Positions 8,333-16,198 of a DNA stretch of 64,000 bases are shown in pieces (positions within the stretch are counted from its first letter, which is position 1; each line of letters begins with the position of its first letter). The stretch comes from Metabacillus litoralis (GTDB lineage: Bacteria; Bacillota; Bacilli; Bacillales; Bacillaceae). Below the pieces are notes generated by a model, which worked only from the letters and a program-made list of their open reading frames with translations, was not told where the DNA came from and did not search any database. The translations under genes and the position numbers were made by a program. The stretch is taken from assembly GCF_003667825.1 (NCBI RefSeq), contig NZ_CP033043.1, positions 3,660,001 to 3,724,000 on the forward strand, written 5' to 3'.

Positions 8333-8388
8333 AACATACCATGAAAGTGAACTATACATCTATGTTACTCTCTTCCATATTTAACATA
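8333..8388. promoter_or_regulatory. Candidate operator: AACATA / TATGTTA / TAACATA half-sites
   Basis: In the divergent region, TATGTTA (8361-8367) and TAACATA (8382-8388) form a perfect 7-base inverted repeat with a 14-base spacer, 21 bases centre to centre. A third half-site, AACATA, lies at 8333-8338. The half-site begins TATG like the classical PlcR box (TATG..CATA), but the spacing is larger. It is a plausible binding site for the adjacent PlcR-like protein. Confidence 0.45.
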
Positions 8389-8493
8389 AAAGAGAATATT
8401 CGTATAATTATAAAATATTTTAAAATAACAAGGACAATGGCTTTTTGAAAACACCTTGCCTTCTGTAAGGTTGGTTATTCGTTCTAAACCTCT

Positions 8494-8522
8494 TTGACCA
8501 GATGCTTCTAACCTTCTAAACT
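8494..8522 (+). promoter_or_regulatory. Sigma-A type promoter of the neutral protease
   Basis: TTGACC (8494-8499), a 17-base spacer, then TAAACT (8517-8522). It is followed by a leader of about 50 bases to the AAAGGGGA ribosome site. Confidence 0.55.
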
Positions 8523-8578
8523 AAAAAAACGATGAAGCATTCGCTAATCGTAAAATTTTTGTAAAGGGGATAGAAAAG

Positions 8579-10213
8579 ATGTCAAAAAAACTAGCTACTA
8601 TTGTTCTTGGTACCTCATTAGCATTCAGCACCATCTTACCCGCATCCACATCATTTGCCCAAACTTCATCTGAAAAGCTCATGGAACAAATGAATTTAGA
8701 GCAAAAGCTGATCGAAAAGGACAAGGATGCTCCATTATTCCTCTCTGGAAAACTCTCAAAAGATAAAATAAAAAATGACAAAGATGTGAAGGAATTTTTA
8801 AAAGCAAACAAAGAGTTATTTAAGATTGATTCCCATAAAGAACTAACATTACTAGAAAAAGAGACGGACGAGCTTGGCATGACTCACTACAAGTTTGCCC
8901 AAGCCATTCATGGCGTGCCAATTGACGGAGCTGTCTTTGTTGTTCATACGAACGAAAACGATGAAGTCATCGCTACAGCTGGACAACTATATTCTGATGC
9001 TGCTGATAAGCTAGCAAAAACACAAACAAAGGCTTCCATCACAGCTGAAAAAGCGGTAGATTTAGCCTGGGAAAAAATTGGCTTAACAGAAAAAGAAACG
9101 AACAGTGGACATGACCATCAAGACGAGCTTTCTAGCTCAGAAAATACTCAAGTAAAGAAGGATTTAGTGATTTATCATCACGAGGGCACCTACACATTAA
9201 CCTATAAAATCCAGCTACAATTCATAGAGCCATATGGAGCAAATTGGCGAATTTTTGTTAATGCAAAAGACGGTTCAGTTGTGGATGCTTACAACGCTGT
9301 TAACGATGCAGCTACTACCGGAACTGGTTATGGAGTACTAGGTGATTCTAAAACACTCAACACCTATTCCTCAGGTGGCACGTATTATTTATATGATGTA
9401 ACCAAGCCGATGAATGGTGTGATTGAAACATTCACAGCACAAAATCGTTCAACATATCCTGGCGCACGTTCTGTTGATAGCAATAATGCTTGGACAAGCT
9501 CTACGCAACGAGCTGATGTTGATGCTCACTTTTATGCAGGAAAGGTATATGATTACTTCTTAAACACACATGGCCGAAATAGCTTTGACAATAAAGGTGC
9601 TACTATTCGTTCAACTGTTCATTATGGCAGTAACTATAACAACGCCTTTTGGAATGGTTCACAAATGGTGTACGGAGATGGCGACGGTAGTGTTTTCGCT
9701 CCATTATCAGGTGCACTCGACGTTGTTGCACACGAACTCACACATGCTGTGACAGATCGATCAGCATCTCTTGAATACCGCAACCAATCCGGAGCGTTAA
9801 ATGAATCGTTCTCAGATGTTTTCGGCTATTTCCTAGATCCACAGGATTATTTAATGGGAGAAGATGTTTATACACCAGGACAACCTGGTGATGCATTGCG
9901 AAGTCTCTCAAACCCAGCTCAATTCGGCCAGCCTGAGCACATGAATCAATATGTGAACACCACATCTGACAACGGTGGAGTTCATACGAATAGTGGAATT
10001 CCAAATAAAGCTGCTTATTATACAATCAGTAGCATTGGCAAAACACAAGCAGAAAAAATCTACTATCGTGCACTAACTGTTTACCTCACACCAACTAGCA
10101 ACTTCAGTTACGCACGTGCTGCCTTATTACAATCTGCTGCTGATTTATATGGTAGTGGAAGTAGTGCTTATAGCGCTGTGAAGTCAGCTTGGGATCGTGT
10201 AGGGGTTAATTAA
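8579..10213 (+). CDS. npr: Secreted neutral metalloprotease (M4, bacillolysin)
   Basis: 544-residue preproenzyme. The signal peptide (to about residue 27, ASTSFA-Q) is followed by an FTP-type propeptide (LFLSGKLSKDKIKNDKDVKE), a PepSY-like segment, then the thermolysin-type catalytic domain starting near AATTGTGYGVLGDSK. The zinc motif HELTH is at residues 385-389, the third ligand Glu is in GALNESFSD, and the catalytic His region is GGVHTNSGIPNKAAYY. Length and all catalytic residues match active bacillolysins. It degrades extracellular protein for nutrition. It is transcribed divergently from a PlcR-like regulator, which suggests density control. RBS AAAGGGGA. Confidence 0.95.
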   Translation: MSKKLATIVLGTSLAFSTILPASTSFAQTSSEKLMEQMNLEQKLIEKDKDAPLFLSGKLSKDKIKNDKDVKEFLKANKELFKIDSHKELTLLEKETDELGMTHYKFAQAIHGVPIDGAVFVVHTNENDEVIATAGQLYSDAADKLAKTQTKASITAEKAVDLAWEKIGLTEKETNSGHDHQDELSSSENTQVKKDLVIYHHEGTYTLTYKIQLQFIEPYGANWRIFVNAKDGSVVDAYNAVNDAATTGTGYGVLGDSKTLNTYSSGGTYYLYDVTKPMNGVIETFTAQNRSTYPGARSVDSNNAWTSSTQRADVDAHFYAGKVYDYFLNTHGRNSFDNKGATIRSTVHYGSNYNNAFWNGSQMVYGDGDGSVFAPLSGALDVVAHELTHAVTDRSASLEYRNQSGALNESFSDVFGYFLDPQDYLMGEDVYTPGQPGDALRSLSNPAQFGQPEHMNQYVNTTSDNGGVHTNSGIPNKAAYYTISSIGKTQAEKIYYRALTVYLTPTSNFSYARAALLQSAADLYGSGSSAYSAVKSAWDRVGVN

Positions 10214-10230
10214 GATACACACGGTCGTCC

Positions 10231-10330
10231 CCATCTTTACACACGAGGGACATGGGGACAGGTCCCTCTCCCCAACCTTTAAACCCGAAATAAAAGGGAC
10301 ACGGGGTCAGGTCCCTCGTCCCCACCCTTA
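10231..10330. repeat. Cluster of GGGACAGG-type repeats
   Basis: Two units (GGGACATGGGGACAGGTCCC and a GGGACACGGGGTCAGGTCCC variant). They are flanked by TTTACACACGA-like and CTTACACACGA direct repeats, downstream of the protease. Confidence 0.7.
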
Positions 10331-10360
10331 CACACGAAGTATGGCAGAAATAAGTTAAAA

Positions 10361-10386
10361 GGACATGCTCTATATAAGGCATGTCC
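10361..10386. terminator. Hairpin between convergent genes
   Basis: Stem GGACATGC / GCATGTCC with a 10-base AT loop, between the protease and the minus-strand HD-GYP gene. The T tract is weak, so it is a probable rather than certain terminator for both. Confidence 0.6.
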
Positions 10387-10414
10387 TCTATTAATTAGTC
10401 TCATGATTTCTACT

Positions 10415-11380
10415 TTAACCTTGGTCACTAATAATCTTCACATTTAAAATATCCGTCCCTTTACGATCAATAACCTGTATAAAGCTATCTACCACAGCCG
10501 GATCATAATGTGTTCCTCTACATCTTAAAATTTCCTTGACTGCAAATGAGAAGCTATTGTTTTCCCTATATCTTCGATTAGAGGTCATCGCATCGAAGGA
10601 ATCTGCAACAGCAATAATTTTTGCTTTAATCGGGATTTTCTGCCCCTCAAGGCCCGAAGGATAACCGCTTCCATCTTCTCTTTCATGATGATATAAAATT
10701 GCATCTAAAATTCCATTGTTACTAAATGTTTTTATGTGCTTGACTATATCATATCCTATCATTGGATGGGTTTTTATAATTTCATATTCTTCCTGAGTTA
10801 ATCTACCTGATTTATTTAATATACTCTCAGGAATACCTATTTTTCCAAGATCATGTAGCTGGGCAGCGAGTTTTATCTCACTACAAAACTTCTGATCAAA
10901 CCCCATTTCCTTAGAAATTAATTCAGCATATCTAGCAACATTTGAGGAGTGAAAGGCAGTATACTTATCTCTTTTATCTATACTATTTGCCAGAGCTGTT
11001 GTCATCCTAACGAGATTTTCTTTTTGTTCAATACTATTTCGTACCAATGCTGATATCGCATACCAAATGGCAAAATAACTGATCCATTGAAAGAAAATAA
11101 CTTCAATCTCAAAAGGTAAGCCATCTGGTGCTACAACATACCTAATAATAGTAACTAATATACTCTGAAGAATACCTTGCCAAACTGGTTTAAAAACAAG
11201 TCCTGAAAAAACCATAATGATACTATAAAGTCCGACTAAACTTCTGCCAGTATACACATGAAAATCTATCCAAATAAAAAGCGCAAAGATCAAGAAGAAC
11301 AAATATCTATATGTTATTAATATTTTAATTTTTGAATTTAAGTGATCACTTTTATGAATAAAGGTTTGGAATAATTTCAA
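10415..11380 (-). CDS. Membrane HD-GYP domain protein (c-di-GMP phosphodiesterase class)
   Basis: 321 residues. The N-terminal 125 residues hold about four or five membrane helices (YLFFLIFALFIWIDF, LYSIIMVFSGLVF and others). The C-terminal HD-GYP domain has all signatures: H..N..RYAE, the HD pair in AAQLHDLGKIGIP, HP.IG, HHERxDGSGYP, and ADSFDAMTSNRRYR. HD-GYP proteins with these metal ligands hydrolyse cyclic di-GMP. It may respond to a membrane-sensed signal. It is the last member of a minus-strand block containing GGDEF-EAL and EAL proteins, though separate from them. Confidence 0.9.
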   Translation of the reverse strand: MKLFQTFIHKSDHLNSKIKILITYRYLFFLIFALFIWIDFHVYTGRSLVGLYSIIMVFSGLVFKPVWQGILQSILVTIIRYVVAPDGLPFEIEVIFFQWISYFAIWYAISALVRNSIEQKENLVRMTTALANSIDKRDKYTAFHSSNVARYAELISKEMGFDQKFCSEIKLAAQLHDLGKIGIPESILNKSGRLTQEEYEIIKTHPMIGYDIVKHIKTFSNNGILDAILYHHEREDGSGYPSGLEGQKIPIKAKIIAVADSFDAMTSNRRYRENNSFSFAVKEILRCRGTHYDPAVVDSFIQVIDRKGTDILNVKIISDQG

Positions 11381-11444
11381 CTACTTCCACATCCACTAGA
11401 GTTTTCTTCGCATAGTTAAAAAAGAAAGCCTTCACAACATCCAT

Positions 11445-11699
11445 TCAGCTAACTTTTAAACAGGTACATTTTTGATAGACTACGATTAATTTGTCTAACT
11501 CACGACTTTTCATAATTGTCTTTTCATCCAAAAATCCAAAAGCCTGGGCTGTATAAAATAAGTTCTGACGAGCTGCTTCTATTTTTTGAACTAACTTTTC
11601 TTTATCTCCCTCTACAAAAACACATCGATAACAACTTTCTTTCCTACGGTTATGCATATATTTTCTCATACTTAATTTTTCTATATCTTTTTTCAACAC
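11445..11699 (-). CDS. Spo0E-family phosphatase
   Basis: 84 residues as read from a GTG; the true start may be further in (MHNRRKESCY). The second half carries the Spo0E-family pattern: helix LVQKIEAARQNLFYTAQAFG, turn FLDEKT, then SRELDKLIVVYQ with the SxELD motif. It likely dephosphorylates Spo0A~P or a related regulator. The upstream extension rich in Cys/Arg is unusual and overlaps the end of the Myb-like gene by about 50 bases, which suggests the first 15-20 residues are not translated. Two cysteines near the end (KCTCLK) are uncommon in the family. Confidence 0.75.
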   Translation of the reverse strand: MLKKDIEKLSMRKYMHNRRKESCYRCVFVEGDKEKLVQKIEAARQNLFYTAQAFGFLDEKTIMKSRELDKLIVVYQKCTCLKVS

Positions 11700-11811
11700 T
11701 AATGGCCGTTCTATCTAAAATATCAGCTATCTCCTTGAATCTCTTGCCACTTTTTCTTAACTTTAGTAATTTAAAGTCTTCACTTGTTGTCCAATGTTTG
11801 TATGTTCTCAT
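11650..11811 (-). CDS. Small Myb/SANT-like DNA-binding protein
   Basis: 53 residues starting at ATG 11811, which has TAGGGGA six bases upstream. The protein is almost only one helix-turn-helix of the Myb/SANT type: HWTTSEDFKLLKLRKSGKRF then KEIADILDRTAISVEKRYRK, with the regularly spaced aromatic residues (W, F, Y). Such mini-proteins occur in Bacillaceae as presumed transcription factors. It is cotranscribed with the Spo0E-like gene downstream and probably the EAL gene upstream (26-base gap). The partner DNA is unknown. Confidence 0.65.
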   Translation of the reverse strand: MRTYKHWTTSEDFKLLKLRKSGKRFKEIADILDRTAISVEKRYRKIKYEKIYA

Positions 11812-11837
11812 TATTCGTCCCCTACCATTTGTAATTA

Positions 11838-12545
11838 TTATGAAAGAGACCAAGAAGGCCTCCCCAAGAGATCTCCTTGTCCAAGAGTTACTTTTAATTT
11901 CTTTAAATAAGATAAATCTATTGAAGATTTTATTCCCTCCATTATGAGTACAATTCCCTGTTCCGTACAGTAGTCAACAAGGAGAGAAACGACCTTTTGC
12001 TTTTGCTCCGACGTATTTAAATTTAAAGATAAATAACTGCTTAACTTCACAATAGAAGGCTTGATTTCAGTCATCTTTTTTAGCGAATTAATCCCTTTTC
12101 CAACGTTCGTAATCGCAACAAATATACCAAGCTCTTGTAGTGTATTAATTGTATTCTTTATATCTGATAGGTCTCGTCTATGCTCTCCCTCATTTGTTTC
12201 ATCTAATTGAAGAACTAATCGACCGATTATATCTGGGAACTTCTTAATTAACTCATTAAGAAATCTTGGAAAGGTTTCATGAAACAAAGTAGATGGAAAG
12301 ATACTAGTAAACAAGAAGTGCGATTTTAAAAAAGGAAAAGCTTCTATCGCCTTCTCAATTGAATAAATATCATGTTGGTATAAATGATTATGTTCACGCA
12401 CTATACTATATACTTTTTCTCCATTTAAGCCCGGATTATTCCTAGTAAAACTCTCATATCCATATATAGTTGATTTAGCAATATTCCAGATAGGTTGAAA
12501 GCTATGATGTATACCATACATTTCGGATTCATTACTAAATGACAT
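11838..12545 (-). CDS. Degenerate EAL-domain protein, probably non-catalytic
   Basis: 235 residues from ATG 12545 (AGGAGG six bases upstream; an upstream in-frame ATG lacks a site). It spans one EAL domain and nothing else, and every catalytic motif is altered: EALLR reads YESFTR, the ELTE motif reads LQLDETN, DDFGTG reads ITNVGKG, DxLKID reads PSIVKLS, AEGVE reads MEGIKS, and QGY reads GQGDLL. The lost Asp/Glu metal ligands mean no c-di-GMP hydrolysis. It may bind the nucleotide or a protein partner, as YdiV-type proteins do. It lies among active c-di-GMP enzymes. Confidence 0.85.
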   Translation of the reverse strand: MSFSNESEMYGIHHSFQPIWNIAKSTIYGYESFTRNNPGLNGEKVYSIVREHNHLYQHDIYSIEKAIEAFPFLKSHFLFTSIFPSTLFHETFPRFLNELIKKFPDIIGRLVLQLDETNEGEHRRDLSDIKNTINTLQELGIFVAITNVGKGINSLKKMTEIKPSIVKLSSYLSLNLNTSEQKQKVVSLLVDYCTEQGIVLIMEGIKSSIDLSYLKKLKVTLGQGDLLGRPSWSLS

Positions 12546-12721
12546 GAAAATCCTCCTCTTTCTAATTGAAACCATACTAAATACCTACTTTCGTCAAGTA
12601 TATTTCTCAATTACAAATATGTCCAAGTGAGTTCATGTATCCTAACTAAATGTTTACACTCTCTTTAAATCCTTTTAGACAATATAATGAAACAATTAGA
12701 CAAAATTATAAAATTTTAAGA

Positions 12722-12752
12722 AAAAAAAGAAATAGCAAATTTCGCTATTTCT
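12722..12752 (-). terminator. Terminator of the LytTR operon
   Basis: AGAAATAGC / GCTATTTCT stem, then eight T on the minus strand. It overlaps the stop codon of the LytTR regulator. Confidence 0.82.
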
Positions 12753-13479
12753 ACTGTCTGGCTATTATATGTTGGATTGATTTTAATTGAAGCTTGGATA
12801 TCCTAGCTGGTTCTTTGTACCCGGAGAATTTAGCAAAGTAGGTTTGACCATGTGATTCAATATATTCGATCTGACTAACATTTACAATGTTTGATCGGTG
12901 GGATTGGACAAAATTATCCGGTAATTTCTCTAATAATTCTTCCAAGGATAAAGATGATTGATAAACTTTGTTACTTGTATGGATAAATGTTTTTCGCTCT
13001 TGCTTCTCAATATAATATATATCATTCGTTGGAATCACAGTAATATTGTTATAATATTTTAAAACCAATTTATTTTCCTGTTTTTTACTAGAAGGATCTT
13101 CTACTAATTCTTCTTCCTTTATTACCATATGGGAAGCTCTTTTCAGCGCATGCTTAAAACGGTCGAACTCTATAGGCTTAATAATGTAATCTACAGCATT
13201 TACACCAAAGGCTTCTAAGGCATACTCATCATTTCCAGTAATAAATATAATTTGCAAATTAGGTAGCAATTTTTTACAAGACTTTATTGCATCCATACCA
13301 TTTATTAAAGGCAATTCAATATCGACAAGGGCAATATCCGGTTTTTCGGTCACAATATACCGAATAAGTTCTTCTCCATTATTCGCCTCACCAACAATTT
13401 GATAGGATGGCATTTTTGAAAGAAACAACGATAAGATTTTTCTAGAAGGGAGATCATCTTCAGCAATAACTACCTTCAT
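12751..13479 (-). CDS. LytTR-family response regulator
   Basis: 242 residues. A receiver domain (1-120) with EDD near the start, phospho-acceptor Asp in IALVDIELPLING, Thr in FITGND and Lys in IIKPIE is followed by a LytTR DNA-binding domain (about 140-238; IYYIEKQERKTFIHT, FVQSHRSNIVNVSQI). It starts seven bases after the stop of the hybrid kinase gene, so both come from one transcript and form a pair. LytTR regulators in Firmicutes control peptides, autolysis or competence; the target here is unknown. No obvious 9-bp direct-repeat operator was found upstream. Confidence 0.92.
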   Translation of the reverse strand: MKVVIAEDDLPSRKILSLFLSKMPSYQIVGEANNGEELIRYIVTEKPDIALVDIELPLINGMDAIKSCKKLLPNLQIIFITGNDEYALEAFGVNAVDYIIKPIEFDRFKHALKRASHMVIKEEELVEDPSSKKQENKLVLKYYNNITVIPTNDIYYIEKQERKTFIHTSNKVYQSSLSLEELLEKLPDNFVQSHRSNIVNVSQIEYIESHGQTYFAKFSGYKEPARISKLQLKSIQHIIARQ

Positions 13480-13486
13480 TTCTCTT

Positions 13487-16114
13487 TCACCTTCTTAAAT
13501 AATAATTTAGTACCTCAAATAACTCTCCAATATCTATTGGTTTCGTTAAATAACGATTGCAGCCAACTTTCAATGCATTTTCAATATCTTCTTTGATAGC
13601 ATTAGCACTTAATACAACGATAGGAACATTACTTTTATCTTCATTTCTTATTATATCAATGAACTCCAACCCATTAATATCCGGGAGACCTAAATCTAAC
13701 AAAATAAGGTCAATATGCCTACTCCTAAACATTTCAAGCCCTTTTTTACCTGTAGGGGCTATAAGGAGGTTTAATTTCTGATTCTTCTCATTCAACACAT
13801 TTCTCATAAGCTCCCGATTCATTTCATTATCCTCTATATATAAAATAGTAGAATGGGAAATCGTTAAATTAGCCTTTTCAGCTTCCCTTTGTAATGAAAA
13901 TTCATTTTTATTACTGGAGTAGATTAAAGGTATTTTCACTAAGACCTGTGTTCCTTCACCAAAGTTGCTAGATAATTTTATTGTGCCATTAAAGCGATGT
14001 AGAATTTGTTGCACGAGTGCAAGTCCTATGCCAGCACCAGGGATTTGACTCTTGAGAGAGCCGCTCCTATAAAATGGATCAAACACCTTCTTAATATCCT
14101 CTCTCGGTATGCCTATCCCAGTATCTTTAATTGATATACAAATTTGATTGTTTTCTTCGTAAGTATGAAGAAAAATTTTACCGTTTCTTTTGTTGTACTT
14201 TATCGAATTGTCTAAAAGGTTTATAAATAATTGTCTCAATTTTGTGCTGTCGGCCCAGACGATAGGGTCATTGGCTTGTTCGTTAAAGTAAAGTTTTAGA
14301 TCCATCTTCTCAGTAAGTGGTTCTACCATCTTTACACTCTGTTGTAAAACGGAATTAACTGATACTTCTTCCATTTCAAATCTTAGATTCCCAGCTTCAA
14401 TTCTAGAAAGATCTAATATGGAATCAATTAGTTTTAACAAATGGCGTCCTGCAGATAAGATTTCATAAACGTGTGAATGCTGTGTTTTCGTCAAGTTTGG
14501 CTCCATATCTAATACCTGTGCAAACCCTAATACACCGTTAAGTGGTGTTCGCAATTCATGACTCATCTTAGATAAAAATTCAGATTTCGCCCTATTTGCT
14601 TTATCTGCCTCTTCCTTTGCTACTAACAACTCTTTCTCAACCATTTTCTGCTTAGTAATATCTACAATCGTACTTACCACTTCGACTGTCTTTCCATCTT
14701 TAACTATAGGTTTTAACGAACTAAGTAAATTTAAACCGTTAATACTGTTTTCATAAATTACCTCAGCACCATTCCAGGCTTTTTCATATTGCTTTAAATG
14801 AAAATGGTACATCTCGGACGATATCGGTAATTCCTCTAAAGCTTTTCCTAATATATCACTTGGCACTAAACCTACCTTATATAAAAATTGACCATCAACT
14901 AATGTATGGACAAAGCGGCTTCCCTCTTTTTTAAACTTATTAATAATACATAATTGATTATGTACAAGATCACGCATATCATCTTCAATTTCTTGTTGTT
15001 TACGAAAAGCTTCATTTCTTTTTGAAACATCTCTACCCATTAGATATAACCCGATTATCTTCTCACCATTTTTAATAGGGATAAAAATAAAATTAAAATC
15101 AATGAGCTCCCCATTTTTTTTAACAATTTGAATCTCAATAAAACTATTCATATCAGATTTTGCATCGTTTAGGGCCTTCTCAATATCTCGTTCTTGTTCC
15201 TTCATAAACAGGAAGTGAACGTACTGCTTTTTTACTTCTTCCTCCGTATAGCCGAGTAAGTATAATAATGTTTCATTCACTTCCCTAATAACTCCTTTTT
15301 CATCTACCTCGATAACCATTATAGGAGTTGAATGAAAAAGTGATTTAAATTTCTCATCAACTAAATTTTTACTTATTTTCATATTTTCTCTATCCATGTA
15401 AACTAGAAAAAGGAAGTTGATAAAAATGAACAAAGCAGCAATTCCTATAAATAAAGCAATATGCTTGTGATCACCGTCATAAAAAGATACATTTGACTGA
15501 TCAGATATAAAGGTTGTAGCAGACAATAAGGAATATTGCACTCCGATTACGAGAATAGACATGACAATAGAACATACCGTAGCCAGTGCTAAATAGCGAA
15601 TTCTCCTTAAAGACATACACTTAGCGTATTGGATATAGTAAGGGGCAACCAACGTTAATATGATAGAAAAGCAAAGTGCTACTAACAGTCGAAACCAATC
15701 AAAATGTATCTGCCCCAAATGTCCAATCGAGTAAATACCTGTCAGATGCATAGAGATAATGGTTAATGAAAAGATTAGACCTGCAATGAAACGATTGGTT
15801 TTTGTGTTATTTCCTAAAGTAAGATTATAAAAAGTAAATAGTAATCCTATAGAACCAAATAGTAGAGAGATACCAAGCAAGACAAAATCAAATGTTGGAG
15901 TATGAGGATCTTGATAACCAATAAGTCCGATTAGAACAATCGACCATTGTGCACATCCTGATCCGATTGCCATAAGGATCAGCGTAAGTAATCTAAATTT
16001 CCCATCTGAAGAAATTAATCTCCTAATGTACATTTGTCCTAAAAAGAAGCCAATAAAATTAATAATAGCAGCAACACCTAAGTAAAATAGATGTTTGTAA
16101 TCCAAAATCTCCAT
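13487..16114 (-). CDS. Hybrid sensor histidine kinase with MHYT-like membrane domain
   Basis: 875 residues. Seven or so membrane helices form residues 1-240, with MHYT-like motifs (GSGCAQWSIVLIGL, ISMHLTGIYSIGH), a module thought to bind metal and sense gas or redox. Then come PAS 1 (about 255-365; ESLFHSTPIMV-type start, LLGYTEEEV), PAS 2 (about 385-495), HisKA with the phospho-His in SKMSHELRTPLNG (about 530), a HATPase (NSIKYN, DTGIGIP, GAGIGLALV), and a C-terminal receiver with Asp in LILLDLGLPDING. The receiver plus a separate LytTR regulator and no Hpt domain suggests a relay needing another phosphotransferase. RBS AGAAGGAGAT. Confidence 0.92.
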   Translation of the reverse strand: MEILDYKHLFYLGVAAIINFIGFFLGQMYIRRLISSDGKFRLLTLILMAIGSGCAQWSIVLIGLIGYQDPHTPTFDFVLLGISLLFGSIGLLFTFYNLTLGNNTKTNRFIAGLIFSLTIISMHLTGIYSIGHLGQIHFDWFRLLVALCFSIILTLVAPYYIQYAKCMSLRRIRYLALATVCSIVMSILVIGVQYSLLSATTFISDQSNVSFYDGDHKHIALFIGIAALFIFINFLFLVYMDRENMKISKNLVDEKFKSLFHSTPIMVIEVDEKGVIREVNETLLYLLGYTEEEVKKQYVHFLFMKEQERDIEKALNDAKSDMNSFIEIQIVKKNGELIDFNFIFIPIKNGEKIIGLYLMGRDVSKRNEAFRKQQEIEDDMRDLVHNQLCIINKFKKEGSRFVHTLVDGQFLYKVGLVPSDILGKALEELPISSEMYHFHLKQYEKAWNGAEVIYENSINGLNLLSSLKPIVKDGKTVEVVSTIVDITKQKMVEKELLVAKEEADKANRAKSEFLSKMSHELRTPLNGVLGFAQVLDMEPNLTKTQHSHVYEILSAGRHLLKLIDSILDLSRIEAGNLRFEMEEVSVNSVLQQSVKMVEPLTEKMDLKLYFNEQANDPIVWADSTKLRQLFINLLDNSIKYNKRNGKIFLHTYEENNQICISIKDTGIGIPREDIKKVFDPFYRSGSLKSQIPGAGIGLALVQQILHRFNGTIKLSSNFGEGTQVLVKIPLIYSSNKNEFSLQREAEKANLTISHSTILYIEDNEMNRELMRNVLNEKNQKLNLLIAPTGKKGLEMFRSRHIDLILLDLGLPDINGLEFIDIIRNEDKSNVPIVVLSANAIKEDIENALKVGCNRYLTKPIDIGELFEVLNYYLRR

Positions 16115-16167
16115 TTTTATATCTCCTTCTAGTCTTCCTTTTATGTAAAACCCAAATATAAGATAAA

Positions 16168-16190
16168 GCCTGTATTCATCGAATACAGGC
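16168..16190 (-). terminator. Terminator of the GGDEF-EAL gene
   Basis: GCCTGTATTC / GAATACAGGC with an ATC loop; a modest T-rich tail (TTTAT) on the minus strand. Confidence 0.7.
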
Positions 16191-16198
16191 CCTTTCTA

